Shown one piece after another: positions 1 to 8,987 of a stretch of DNA of 58,913 nucleotides. Below the pieces are notes generated by a model. It was not told where the DNA came from and made no database searches. It saw nothing but the letters and a program-made list of their open reading frames with translations. This DNA is from Paractinoplanes deccanensis (GTDB taxonomy: Bacteria; Actinomycetota; Actinomycetes; Mycobacteriales; Micromonosporaceae): NCBI RefSeq assembly GCF_016862115.1, contig NZ_BOMI01000073.1:1-58913 (forward strand), read 5' to 3'. Made by a program: the position numbers and the translations under genes. Positions within the stretch are counted from its first letter, which is position 1; each line of letters opens with the position of its first letter.

Positions 1-1174
1 AAGCCTGGCCCGTGGCGGCACCCGAAGCCTGACCCGTGCCAGCACCCGCGGCCTGGCCGGCGGCGGTACCTGCGGTCCGACCCGTGCCAGCACCCACGGC
101 CTGGCCTGCGGCGGTACCTGCGGTGTGACCCGGTCCGGCACCCGCGGCCTCACCGGTGGCGGCCGGCGAGGTGTGGCCGGCAGTGGGGTCCGAAGGCTGA
201 CCAGTAGCGGCACCTGGGACGCGCAAAGGATGATCGGTGGCGCTCTGCGGCTGGCCTGTGGCGGGCCGCGGTGAGCCGTAGACACCCGTGCCGGGCTGAG
301 AGGCCGCCGCCGGCGGCGGATTGCCGGGCGCGCTCGACCACGGACCCTTCGCCGGCTGTTCCGCGACTCTGCCCGCTTGTTCGGCCGCTTTGCCCGGTTG
401 TTCGGTTCTTCCGCCCTCTGCTGGACCGCGCGGGCCCTCGGCCGGCCCCTGAGTTGAGGGCTGGGCCGCCTGCTCGAACCAGCCGCGCCCTGCCGAGTCC
501 GCTGTCGATCGGGGCGAACCGCCCGGTGCAGCACCCGACGCCCGATCAGAAGATGCGGCACTCGACGCCCGATCAGCGGGCGCGGCACTCGACACCCGAT
601 CAGCAGGCGCGGCACTCGACACCCGATCAGCAGGCGCGGCGCTCGGAGCCGGACCCGTGCTTGACGGCCGGCCGCCGGCAACCTGGGACGCCTCGCCGGA
701 ACCGGGAGCAGCGGCCGAAGCAGCGGCCGGAGTGACCGGACCAGCGGCACCCGACGGCTGAGCGGAGCTGGTCGGCGTGGGCTGGCGCGCCAGGTCCCCC
801 CTGACGTCCTCGGGCCGCGCGGGATCGGCCGGTGGGCCGGCGGGAGATCCGGGGTGGGCCTGGTCATGCGGCTGCACCTGTCGATCTTCCGGTGCGGCGG
901 GGGTGGCTCGCTCTTCTTGTCGTATATCCGGCGCGGGCTCCGCCCGTACCGGTGAATCGGACCCCGCGGGGCGTTGGTCGGGCACCGAAGCGTGCGCCGC
1001 GGGGGATTTATGGGGATTCAGTGACGTATTGGTGCCGTCGTTGTCGGCGATGGCCGACGGAGTGAGCGAAGTGACGTTGCCGCCCTCGGCCGACGGGTTA
1101 CCGTTTTTGGAGCCGTCATGCGACTCGGACACGCCGTCGCGCTGGGGACCGTCGTGTGAATCTTGCCTCCCCAC
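1..1174 (-). CDS. N-terminal part of a long disordered Ala/Pro-rich protein, probably DacB/PBP4-type carboxypeptidase (partial)
   Basis: An open frame of about 391 codons begins at a GTG (1172-1174) and runs off the left edge. An AGGAGG ribosome binding site lies just upstream (about 1181-1186), and an in-frame TAG a few codons before the GTG excludes a longer start. The visible part is entirely low complexity, rich in Ala, Pro, Gly, Ser, Thr and Gln, and contains two sets of tandem repeats. There is no signal peptide at the N-terminus and no recognisable domain. Its identity is inferred only from position: a D-alanyl-D-alanine carboxypeptidase gene lies divergent from ppa in Streptomyces and Mycobacterium (Rv3627c/Rv3628). 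If so, this protein carries an unusually long disordered, probably cytoplasmic, extension before its membrane segment. The catalytic part is outside the window. Confidence 0.65.
   Translation of the reverse strand, partial: MGRQDSHDGPQRDGVSESHDGSKNGNPSAEGGNVTSLTPSAIADNDGTNTSLNPHKSPAAHASVPDQRPAGSDSPVRAEPAPDIRQEERATPAAPEDRQVQPHDQAHPGSPAGPPADPARPEDVRGDLARQPTPTSSAQPSGAAGPVTPAAASAAAPGSGEASQVAGGRPSSTGPAPSAAPADRVSSAAPADRVSSAAPADRASSAASSDRASGAAPGGSPRSTADSAGRGWFEQAAQPSTQGPAEGPRGPAEGGRTEQPGKAAEQAGRVAEQPAKGPWSSAPGNPPPAAASQPGTGVYGSPRPATGQPQSATDHPLRVPGAATGQPSDPTAGHTSPAATGEAAGAGPGHTAGTAAGQAVGAGTGRTAGTAAGQAAGAGTGQASGAATGQA
41..136 (-). repeat. 48-bp coding tandem repeat, two copies
   Basis: Positions 41-88 and 89-136 are near-identical 48-bp units, with a diverged partial unit at 1-40. 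They encode a 16-residue Gly/Ala/Thr/Gln-rich unit of the leftmost protein. The repeat is in frame, so copy-number change would keep the protein open. Confidence 0.8.
532..639 (-). repeat. 27-bp coding tandem repeat, four copies
   Basis: Four consecutive 27-bp units (532-558, 559-585, 586-612, 613-639) encode a nine-residue repeat of the form APADRxSSA. The third and fourth copies are identical and the others differ at a few bases. They lie in the disordered N-terminus of the leftmost gene. Confidence 0.85.
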
Positions 1175-1326
1175 GTGCCCCTCCTAGTACGCGGCGCCGG
1201 ACTTAGGGGAGACTAGCGACATCCGGCACACCGATGCGCGCGGATCCTGTCGGCCACCGTTCCGGCCGCAGTTCACCGCCCGCCGGACCGGTCTTCTCTT
1301 CAGCGGGCGAACAAGGGAGCAGATAA

Positions 1327-1830
1327 ATGGATTTCGACGTATTGGTTGAGATCCCCAAGGGCCAGCGCAACAAGTACGAGGTCGACCACAAGACGGGTCG
1401 CATCCGGCTGGACCGGACGCTCTTCACCGCGACGCAGTACCCGGCCGACTACGGCTACATCGAGGGCACTCTGGGCCAGGACGGCGACCCGCTGGACGCG
1501 CTCGTGCTGGTGCAGGAGCCGACCTTCCCGGGCTGCCTGATCCGGGCCCGGGCGATCGGCATGTACCGGATGACCGACGAGAAGGGCCGCGACGACAAGG
1601 TCATCTGCGTGCCGTTCGAGGACCCGCGTCAGGAGCACCTGCGCGACATCCACCACCTGGGCGAGTTCGACCGCCTGGAGATCCAGCACTTCTTCACGGT
1701 CTACAAGGACCTCGAGCCCGGCAAGTCGGTCGAGGGCGCGACCTGGACCGGCCGCGTCGAGGCCGAGGAGGAGATCGTGGCCTCCTTCAAGCGTGCCGAG
1801 GCCGCCGAGGCCGAGGGCCACGAGCACTGA
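1327..1830 (+). CDS. ppa: Inorganic pyrophosphatase (family I)
   Basis: Encodes a 167-residue soluble family I pyrophosphatase, which hydrolyses the pyrophosphate released by biosynthetic reactions. The family signature DGDPLD, with its metal-binding aspartates, is present around residues 54-59, and the length is typical of bacterial enzymes. A ribosome binding site AAGGGAG (1314-1320) lies six bases before the ATG. The gene stands alone and is divergent from the leftmost gene. It ends at a strong hairpin shared with the convergent eccD. Identification is secure. Confidence 0.97.
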   Translation: MDFDVLVEIPKGQRNKYEVDHKTGRIRLDRTLFTATQYPADYGYIEGTLGQDGDPLDALVLVQEPTFPGCLIRARAIGMYRMTDEKGRDDKVICVPFEDPRQEHLRDIHHLGEFDRLEIQHFFTVYKDLEPGKSVEGATWTGRVEAEEEIVASFKRAEAAEAEGHEH

Positions 1831-1849
1831 GTCACCCGATCGCCCGGTG

Positions 1850-1884
1850 AAAGGCGGCCGCATCGCTGATGCGGCCGCCTTTTT
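1850..1884. terminator. Bidirectional intrinsic terminator between ppa and eccD
   Basis: A perfect 15-bp stem (1850-1864 with 1868-1882), a 3-base loop and flanking A and T runs sit 20 bases after the ppa stop and just before the eccD stop. It can act in both directions. Confidence 0.9.
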
Positions 1885-1899
1885 CGGCCGGCGGGACGG

Positions 1900-3333
1900 C
1901 TACAGGCTGATGTTGCCGACCGCGTCGTAGAGGCCCACGACCGCGCACGCCACCGGGATCACCGACACCACCACGAGCGTGTCCAGCAGGTCGGCGGCCC
2001 GGCCCAGATAGGGCGACGGCGGCTTGCGGGAGTACGTCGCGCCGGCCACCACCGTGATCAGGGCGAGGACCAGCGCGGCCGCGGTCAGCCCGAGCAGCAT
2101 GGTGGAGCTCGCCCCGCGCATCAGGTCGACGCCGAGCGCGGCCACACCGGCCAGCCCGCCCACGACCAGCGGCACCCGCTGGCGCAGCGTGACGAAGAGC
2201 CGCGAGCGCAGCAGCAGCGCCGCCGCGGAGACGGCGATGAGGATGCGCGCCGAGAGCGTGCCGGCCAGCGCCAGCACGCCGAACGCCGCCACCGCGAGCA
2301 CCGCGTGACCGAGCAGCATGCCGGCGAGCAGTTCCTCGGTGCGGGACACGGCCGCGAAGACGGTGGCCCGGTCGGGCCTCTCGCGGGCCGCGTCGAGCGA
2401 GCTCGCCACCGTCGCCCCGGTGAAGCCCTCGGAGGCGTCCGTGCCGGTCGGCAGAGTCACCGGCGGGGTCGGCATCTTGCCGAACCGGATCGCCAGCAGT
2501 GGCAGCAAACCGATGCCGCAGACCAGCGCCGAGATCAGCACCGCGGCCGCGCCCGCCGCGTCGGTGAACATCGCCACCAGCGCGGTCAGCGCGCCGAACA
2601 GGCCCACCACGCCGCCGGCCGTGAACAGGCGCAGCGACGCCGCCACCCCGACCGCGCCGAGCGCCGCGATCAGCAGCAGCGCGACCGAGCCGGCGAGCAG
2701 CTCGGGGCCGCCGAGCCAGGAGACCAGCCCGACGACGCCGACGCGGTCGTCGGTCGCGACGAGCACCGCGCCGCCCGCGAAGGCGTACGGCATCGCATAG
2801 GCCCCCAGAGCGGCGCCGGCGCGCGCGTCACCGTACGCCCGGGAGGCGGTCACGCCCGCGAGCGCGAGCAGCACCGCGAGACCGAGGCCCGCGAAGGCCG
2901 CGCCCTGCCACACGGGACCGGCCGCGAGCACCGCGACCAGGCCGACAGCGAGCAGCGCGCCCGCGGCGACGAGCGTGGCCGTGCGGGTGGAGGCCGGCGT
3001 CCAGGCGCTGCCGCGGCGCCGGGCGCCCTCGGCGATGGCCTCGACCACGTCGTCGTACTCGAGCTCGGGCCACTCGTCGTGGGCCGGGACGAGATGGAGC
3101 ACTTCGCCGTCGCGTACGCCCTGGGGGAAAAGACCCTGCGTGGTCGCGAGCGCGACCCCGTCGGTGCGCCGCAGCACCCAGCCACCGTGTTTCTCGCCGT
3201 CGTCGGCGAGGCCCTCGCCGGCGTGCCGCAGCACCTCGGGCAGCAGCTCGGCGAGCGCCACGTGCTCGGGAAGCGCCACGTCGATGCGGCGCTGCGGGGC
3301 GCTGATGGTCACGCGAGCCAGTCCGATGCTCAC
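1900..3333 (-). CDS. eccD: Type VII secretion integral membrane protein EccD
   Basis: Encodes 477 residues with the EccD layout: an N-terminal ubiquitin-like domain (about residues 5-85), a short linker, then about eleven hydrophobic helices from residue 120 to the end. EccD forms the membrane vestibule of the ESX/type VII secretion core. The GTG start at 3333 is preceded by AAAAGGG about nine bases upstream. The gene is divergent from eccC across about 100 bp, so the two may share a control region. No eccB, eccE or Esx gene lies beside it in this window, unlike complete ESX loci. Confidence 0.93.
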   Translation of the reverse strand: MSIGLARVTISAPQRRIDVALPEHVALAELLPEVLRHAGEGLADDGEKHGGWVLRRTDGVALATTQGLFPQGVRDGEVLHLVPAHDEWPELEYDDVVEAIAEGARRRGSAWTPASTRTATLVAAGALLAVGLVAVLAAGPVWQGAAFAGLGLAVLLALAGVTASRAYGDARAGAALGAYAMPYAFAGGAVLVATDDRVGVVGLVSWLGGPELLAGSVALLLIAALGAVGVAASLRLFTAGGVVGLFGALTALVAMFTDAAGAAAVLISALVCGIGLLPLLAIRFGKMPTPPVTLPTGTDASEGFTGATVASSLDAARERPDRATVFAAVSRTEELLAGMLLGHAVLAVAAFGVLALAGTLSARILIAVSAAALLLRSRLFVTLRQRVPLVVGGLAGVAALGVDLMRGASSTMLLGLTAAALVLALITVVAGATYSRKPPSPYLGRAADLLDTLVVVSVIPVACAVVGLYDAVGNISL

Positions 3334-3439
3334 GGCATATGACCCTTTTCTATAGGTGAATGCGTTGGCTAGCTGACTTTACCTACGATGGGCCACACGG
3401 GGACACAGGCCCTTGTGGACGAAAGGGACAAAAAGCGGC

Positions 3440-6400
3440 ATGAGCACGGTGGTGATCAAACGGTCGGCACGGCGCCCGGCGCCGGAGATCCCGACCGGGG
3501 AGATCGCTGTCGAGCCGCCGCCGGAGATCCCGCAGCAGACCGGCGGCCGCTGGCAGCAGGCGATGATGGCGCTGCCGATGCTGGGCGGCTCGGTCGCCAT
3601 GGCGATGATGATGGGCCAGGGCCGCGGCGGCGCCTACTCCTATGTGGTCGGCGGCCTCTTCGGCATCTCCTCGATCGCCATGCTCACCACCAGCTTCGGC
3701 GCGAGCGGCTCGCCCAAGAAGGCCGAGATGATGGCCGCCCGCCGCGAATACCTGCGGCACCTCTCGGGCCTGCGCAAGCGCGTCCGCGAGACGGCCGGCA
3801 AGCAGCGGGTCGGCCTGCTCTACCGGCACCCCGACCCCGCCACGCTCTGGTCGACCGCGTCCAGCCACCGGGTGTGGGAGCGGCGCACCAGCGACCCCGA
3901 CTTCGGCGTGGTGCGGCTCGCCGTCGGGCCGCAGACGCTGGCCACGCCGCTGGTCCCGCCGGTCACCCGGCCGCTCGACGAGCTCGAGCCGATGACCGCC
4001 GGTGCGCTGCGGCGCTTCCTCGACGCCTACTCCGTGGTCCCGGACCTGCCGGTAGCGGCCTCGTTGCGCGGCTTCGCCCGGGTCTTCCTGCGCGGCGACC
4101 GGGGCGTGCACGACCTCACCCGCGCGATCGTCTGCCAGCTCGCCACCTTCCACGCGCCCGACGACCTGATCGTCGCGGTCTGCGCCGGCCCCGAGCGGCG
4201 GGCCGACTGGGAGTGGGTCAAGTGGCTGCCGCACAACCTGCACCCGTCGCGCACCGACGCGCTCGGCCACGTGCGGCTGGTCGCCAGCGCCGGGCAGGAC
4301 CTCGAGAAGCTGCTCGAGGACGTGATCGGCAACCGGCCGCGCTTCAATCCCATGGGCGCGAGCACCACGACGCCACACGTCGTGATCGTGCTGGACGGCG
4401 CCGACCTGCGCGGGGCCACCCAGCTCGACGACGGCATCGACGGCGTGACCGTGCTCGACCTCGACGAGCAGCCGCCGCGCCTGCTCGACCGGTCGCTGCT
4501 GGTGCTCGAGGTCGCGCACGCGGGCGGCCGGCGGGTGCTGAACACGTACTCGATGGAGCACGAGGCCGAGGTGGGCACGCCCGACCGGCTCAGCGTCGAG
4601 CAGGCCGAGGCGGTCGCCCGGCGCCTGTCGCCGCTGCGGCTCGCGGCGATGTCCAAGTCGGCGGACACCCCGCTCGCCGCCGAGATGGGGCTCGCCGACC
4701 TGCTCGGCATCGGCGATCCCGAGACGTTCAGCGTGGCGCAGGCGTGGATGCCCCGCCCGAACAGGGACAAGCTGCGCGTGCCGATCGGCGTGGGCGCGGA
4801 CGGCAGCCCGATCGAGCTCGACCTCAAGGAGTCGGCGCAGGACGGCATGGGCCCGCACGGCCTGCTCATCGGCGCGACCGGCTCCGGCAAGTCCGAGCTG
4901 CTGCGCACGCTCGTGCTCGCCTTGGCCACCACCCACTCGTCCGAGACGCTCAACTTCGTCCTCATCGACTTCAAGGGCGGCGCGACCTTCGCCTCGCTCG
5001 ACCGGCTGCCGCACACCGCCGCCGTGATCACCAACCTCGCCGACGAGCTGCCCCTGGTCGACCGCATGGTGGACGCGATCGACGGCGAGATGATCCGGCG
5101 CCAGGAGGTGCTGCGCAAGGCGGGCAACTACGCGAGCCTGCGCGACTACGAGAAGGCCCGCGCGGGCGGCGCCGCCCTGCCGCCGCTGCCGTCGCTGCTG
5201 GTCATCTGCGACGAGTTCTCCGAGCTGCTCTCCGCCAAGCCCGACTTCATCGACCTGTTCGTCCAGATCGGACGGCTGGGCCGCTCGCTCGGCGTGCACC
5301 TGCTGCTGGCCAGCCAGCGCCTCGAGGAGGGGCGGCTGCGCGGCCTCGACACCCACCTGTCCTACCGGGTCGGCCTGCGGACCTTCTCGGCGCTGGAGTC
5401 GCGGGCGGTGCTCGGTGTCCCGGACGCCTACGAGCTGCCGCGCTCGCCCGGTCACGGCTACCTCAAGTTCGGCACCGAGCCGCTGCTGCGCTTCAAGGCC
5501 GCGTACGTCTCCGGCCCGCTGCGCAAGGCGGGCGCCCGGGCGGCGGCCGGCGGTGCGGGCGCCGAGCCGCAGGTGCTCTCGTACTCGACCCGCTATGTGC
5601 CCGCGCCCGAGCCGGTGAAGCCGGTCGAGCCGCAGCCCGAGCAGATCCCCGCCGGCGAGAGCGTGCTCGACGTGATGGTCGACCGCCTCGGCGGCCAGGG
5701 CCCGCCGGCGCATCAGGTGTGGCTGCCGCCGCTCAACCAGTCCGCCGCGCTCGACGAGCTGCTCGGGCCGGTCGTCGCGGATCCGGCGCGTGGCCTGGCC
5801 TTCGCCAATCCGGAGCTGCACGGCGCGTTGCAGGTGCCGATCGCGTTGATCGACAAGCCGCGTGAGCAGGTCCGCGACGTCATGTGGTTGCAGCTGTCCG
5901 GCCCGGCGGGGCACGTGGCGGTGGTCGGCTCGACGCAGAGCGGCAAGTCGACGGCGCTGCGCTCGATGATCTGCGGCCTGGCGCTGACGCACACCCCTGC
6001 CGAGGTGCAGGTCTACTGCCTCGACTTCGGTGGCGGCTCGCTCGGCACGCTGCGCGACCTCCCGCACGTCGGCGGGGTGTCGGGCCGTCTCGACACGGTG
6101 GGAGTCCGCCGTACGGTGGGCGAGATGTCCACTTTGCTCGCCGAGCGGGAGGCGCGCTTCGCCGCGATGGGCATCGACTCGATGGCCTCCTACCGGCGGC
6201 GCCGGGCCAACCCCGCCAACCCGGCGGCCGACGAGGACCCGTTCGGCGACGTGTTCCTGGTCATCGACGGCTGGTCCACCCTGCGCAAGGAGTACGAAGA
6301 TCTCGACCCGGTCATCACGGACATCGCGACGCGAGGGCTCTCGTACGGCATCCACGTCGTGGCCGCCTCGTCGCGGTGGATGGACTTCCGGCCGGGCATC

Positions 6401-7393
6401 CGCGACCTGTTCGGCTCGCGGCTCGAACTGCGCCTCGGCGACCCCAGCGACTCGTCGATCAACCGGCGGGCCGCGATGAGCGTGCCGGAGAAGGCCGGCC
6501 GCGGCATCATCGAGCACCCGACCGACAAGAACAAGGCGCTGCACCTGCTCACCGTGCGCCCCGAGCTGTCGACCATGGCCGACACGAGCGATCTGGTCAA
6601 AGAGATCGCGGCCACCTGGCACGGCCCGGTCGCGCCGCGCGTGCGCCTGCTGCCGGCGCTCGTCCCGTACGAGGAAATGCATGTCGAGGCAGGCACGGGC
6701 CTGCGCCTGCCCATCGGCCTCGCGGAAGCCGACCTGCAGCCCGTCGAGATCGACTTCGCCTCGGACCCGCACTTCCTGCTCTTCGGCGACGCCGAGTGCG
6801 GCAAGTCGACGTTCCTGCGCACGCTCGCCACCACGATCACCAAGCGGTTCGCGCCCGAGGAGGCCCGGATCATCCTGGTCGACTACCGGCGCAGCCTCAT
6901 GGACCTGCCGGAGTCGGAGCACCGCATCGGGTACGGCATCCAGGCGCCGAAGACGCTGGAGCTCATGCAGTCGGTGGCTGGCTACATGGAGCGCCGCCTG
7001 CCCGGCCCCGACGTGACCGCCCAGCAGCTGCGCGAACGATCCTGGTGGACCGGACCGGAGCTGTTCGTGCTGGTCGACGACTACGACCTGGTGGTGGCCG
7101 GGCCGACGAACCCGCTCACGCCGCTGCTGGAATACCTGCCGCAGGCCCGCGACGTCGGCCTGCACCTGATCCTCACCCGGCGGGCCGGTGGGGCGAGCCG
7201 GTCGCTCTACGAGCCGGTCATCCAGCGCCTGCGCGAACTGTCCGCGCCCGGCCTGGTGATGTCCGGCCCGTCCGACGAGGGCCCGCTGATCGGCCCCATC
7301 CGCCCGGCACTGATGCCACCGGGCCGCGGCCGGCTGCTCACGCGGCGTGAGGGCGTACGCCTGATTCAGTTGGCGCACCTGCCGCCGTACTGA
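3440..7393 (+). CDS. eccC: Type VII secretion FtsK/SpoIIIE-type ATPase EccC (EccCa-EccCb fused)
   Basis: Encodes 1317 residues, the motor ATPase that recruits and drives substrates through the type VII pore. Two hydrophobic segments lie at about residues 38-80, followed by three ATPase domains. Their Walker A motifs are GATGSGKS at residue 478, GSTQSGKS at 830 and GDAECGKS at 1116. Domain 1 has a full Walker B (VICDEF), while domains 2 and 3 have VIDGW and VDDYD, matching the usual pattern in which only the first domain looks fully catalytic. I chose the ATG at 3440, with AAGGGA upstream, over an in-frame TTG at 3413. The protein is a fusion, not the split Ca/Cb form of ESX-1. Confidence 0.95.
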   Translation: MSTVVIKRSARRPAPEIPTGEIAVEPPPEIPQQTGGRWQQAMMALPMLGGSVAMAMMMGQGRGGAYSYVVGGLFGISSIAMLTTSFGASGSPKKAEMMAARREYLRHLSGLRKRVRETAGKQRVGLLYRHPDPATLWSTASSHRVWERRTSDPDFGVVRLAVGPQTLATPLVPPVTRPLDELEPMTAGALRRFLDAYSVVPDLPVAASLRGFARVFLRGDRGVHDLTRAIVCQLATFHAPDDLIVAVCAGPERRADWEWVKWLPHNLHPSRTDALGHVRLVASAGQDLEKLLEDVIGNRPRFNPMGASTTTPHVVIVLDGADLRGATQLDDGIDGVTVLDLDEQPPRLLDRSLLVLEVAHAGGRRVLNTYSMEHEAEVGTPDRLSVEQAEAVARRLSPLRLAAMSKSADTPLAAEMGLADLLGIGDPETFSVAQAWMPRPNRDKLRVPIGVGADGSPIELDLKESAQDGMGPHGLLIGATGSGKSELLRTLVLALATTHSSETLNFVLIDFKGGATFASLDRLPHTAAVITNLADELPLVDRMVDAIDGEMIRRQEVLRKAGNYASLRDYEKARAGGAALPPLPSLLVICDEFSELLSAKPDFIDLFVQIGRLGRSLGVHLLLASQRLEEGRLRGLDTHLSYRVGLRTFSALESRAVLGVPDAYELPRSPGHGYLKFGTEPLLRFKAAYVSGPLRKAGARAAAGGAGAEPQVLSYSTRYVPAPEPVKPVEPQPEQIPAGESVLDVMVDRLGGQGPPAHQVWLPPLNQSAALDELLGPVVADPARGLAFANPELHGALQVPIALIDKPREQVRDVMWLQLSGPAGHVAVVGSTQSGKSTALRSMICGLALTHTPAEVQVYCLDFGGGSLGTLRDLPHVGGVSGRLDTVGVRRTVGEMSTLLAEREARFAAMGIDSMASYRRRRANPANPAADEDPFGDVFLVIDGWSTLRKEYEDLDPVITDIATRGLSYGIHVVAASSRWMDFRPGIRDLFGSRLELRLGDPSDSSINRRAAMSVPEKAGRGIIEHPTDKNKALHLLTVRPELSTMADTSDLVKEIAATWHGPVAPRVRLLPALVPYEEMHVEAGTGLRLPIGLAEADLQPVEIDFASDPHFLLFGDAECGKSTFLRTLATTITKRFAPEEARIILVDYRRSLMDLPESEHRIGYGIQAPKTLELMQSVAGYMERRLPGPDVTAQQLRERSWWTGPELFVLVDDYDLVVAGPTNPLTPLLEYLPQARDVGLHLILTRRAGGASRSLYEPVIQRLRELSAPGLVMSGPSDEGPLIGPIRPALMPPGRGRLLTRREGVRLIQLAHLPPY

Positions 7394-7467
7394 GTCGACC
7401 AAGGATTTAACAGACTGCCGGTGCGACTGGCATCGACCGATAGCGACAAACGGGCGCGGTTTCGGAG

Positions 7468-7473
7468 TAATCT
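7468..7473 (+). promoter_or_regulatory. Possible -10 box for the mycosin gene
   Basis: TAATCT occurs in the 116-bp gap after eccC. No convincing -35 hexamer is visible at the standard distance, so this is only a candidate for mycosin transcription separate from eccC. Confidence 0.25.
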
Positions 7474-7498
7474 GCATCGACCGTCCGGACCAAGAATG

Positions 7499-7528
7499 GC
7501 GATGCGAGCGTGAGCGATGCGAGCGTGG
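7499..7528 (+). repeat. 15-bp direct repeat overlapping the mycosin start
   Basis: A 14/15-base direct repeat (7499-7513 and 7514-7528) straddles the start region. It creates two in-frame GTG codons (7510 and 7525), and neither has a clear ribosome binding site, so the start of the mycosin is uncertain. Confidence 0.7.
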
Positions 7529-8919
7529 AGTCCCGCCCCGCGTGGGCGCGATGGTGCGCACCCGCGCGTGCCCGCCGGTTGATCGCCGCCGCGGCCGCTG
7601 GGGTGTTCGCGGTCGGGGTCGCGCCTGCCTCCGCTTCCTTCGGGGCACCTGCGGCTTCCGAGACCACCGCCGCTTTCGAGACAACTGCGGCTTTTGCGAG
7701 ACCGGCGGGTCTTGCGGCGCCCGCGGCTTTTGCAGCGCCCGCGGCTTTTGCGGCGCCGATGAGGGCCGAGCCTGCGCCGTTGCTCAGCGACTCGGTGCGC
7801 GACGACGAGTGGCATCTCGACACGCTCGACATCGCCGACGCCTGGGACTACGCGGACGGCTCGGGCGTCACGGTCGCCGTGATCGACTCCGGCGTCGACG
7901 CCACCCACCCCGACCTGCAGGGCCAGGTGCTTCCCGGCCTCGACCTCGTCAACGCGTCCGGCGACGGCGACACCGACCTGGTCGGCCACGGCACCACGGT
8001 CTCGGCCATCATCGCGGGCCGCGGCGACGACCAGAACGGCGTCGTCGGCATAGCGCCCAAAGCCAAGATCCTTCCCGTACGAGTGCTCGACGAGGAAAAT
8101 CGCTACGACGACGCCCTGATCGTCGCGCGCGGCGTCCGCTGGGCCGTCGACCACGGCGCCCGGGTCATCAACCTCTCGCTCGGCGGCAACGGCAGCAGCG
8201 CGGCCCTCGCGGCGGCCCTCGACTACGCGTTCGCCAAGGACGTCGTGGTGATCGCCTGCACGGGCAACACCAGCGCCTCCTCCGGCACAGACGTCTGGTA
8301 TCCGGCCCGCGAACCAGGCGTGCTCGCGGTCGCCGGCATGGAACGCGACGGCACGGCCCTGTGGTCCGGCTCGATCACCGGCAAGGAAACGGTGATCACC
8401 GCCCCCGCGACCCAGCTGGTGGGCGCCCGCTCCGGCGGCACCTATTGGAAGGTGCAGGGCACAAGCTTCGCCGCCCCCATGGTCTCGGCGACCGCCGCGC
8501 TGATCCGCTCACGCTGGCCCACCATGCCGGCCGGCGAGGTGATCAGCCGCATCATCCGTACGGCGAAGGACCTGGGCACTCCCGGCCGCGACGCCACGTT
8601 CGGCTACGGCATGGTCAACCCGGTCGGCGCCCTGACCGCCTCGATCCCGGCCACCCTGGACAACCCACTCGACACCAACCCGTCCCCCGGCATCGCCCGC
8701 TTCGGCAGCGCCCCGGTCCCCGGCCAGGCCCAGTCGGCCCCGGACGGGCTCACCCCGCTGACCCCCCGGACCGAAGACGCCGAGTCGGGCGGCGGCGCCG
8801 CGCCGGTGATGGCCACCCCGGTCTCGTCCCGCCGCAACTGGTGGGCCGCCGCGGCCCTGTTCCTGGTGTCCGCGGTCGCCGCCCTGCTGACGATCCGCCG
8901 CTTCGCCGGCACAACCTAG
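7510..8919 (+). CDS. mycP: Mycosin, type VII secretion-associated subtilisin-like protease
   Basis: Encodes about 469 residues: a Sec-type signal segment (about residues 22-42), an Ala/Phe/Pro-rich repetitive linker (about 45-85), a peptidase S8 domain, and a C-terminal membrane helix (about 440-460). The catalytic triad is visible as D126 (VIDSGVD), H160 (GHGTT) and S319 (GTSFAAP). Mycosins are membrane-anchored proteases tied to ESX secretion cores, which fits its position directly after eccC. The start codon is uncertain because of a duplicated segment around 7510-7525. The repetitive linker before the protease domain looks like a local expansion. The gene ends 68 bp from a convergent second subtilase. 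Confidence 0.9.
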   Translation: MSDASVESRPAWARWCAPARARRLIAAAAAGVFAVGVAPASASFGAPAASETTAAFETTAAFARPAGLAAPAAFAAPAAFAAPMRAEPAPLLSDSVRDDEWHLDTLDIADAWDYADGSGVTVAVIDSGVDATHPDLQGQVLPGLDLVNASGDGDTDLVGHGTTVSAIIAGRGDDQNGVVGIAPKAKILPVRVLDEENRYDDALIVARGVRWAVDHGARVINLSLGGNGSSAALAAALDYAFAKDVVVIACTGNTSASSGTDVWYPAREPGVLAVAGMERDGTALWSGSITGKETVITAPATQLVGARSGGTYWKVQGTSFAAPMVSATAALIRSRWPTMPAGEVISRIIRTAKDLGTPGRDATFGYGMVNPVGALTASIPATLDNPLDTNPSPGIARFGSAPVPGQAQSAPDGLTPLTPRTEDAESGGGAAPVMATPVSSRRNWWAAAALFLVSAVAALLTIRRFAGTT

Positions 8920-8987
8920 CGGCCATCCGATTCGGAGGCGCCCGTTCAGCCGGGAGAACGGGGAAGCGCGGCACCGGGCGTGGCGCG

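Noticed and set aside
3383..7684. Very long minus-strand frame opposite eccC
   Set aside because: It is an antisense shadow of eccC. High GC leaves the opposite frame open, its composition is Arg/Ala-rich, and it has no recognisable motifs.
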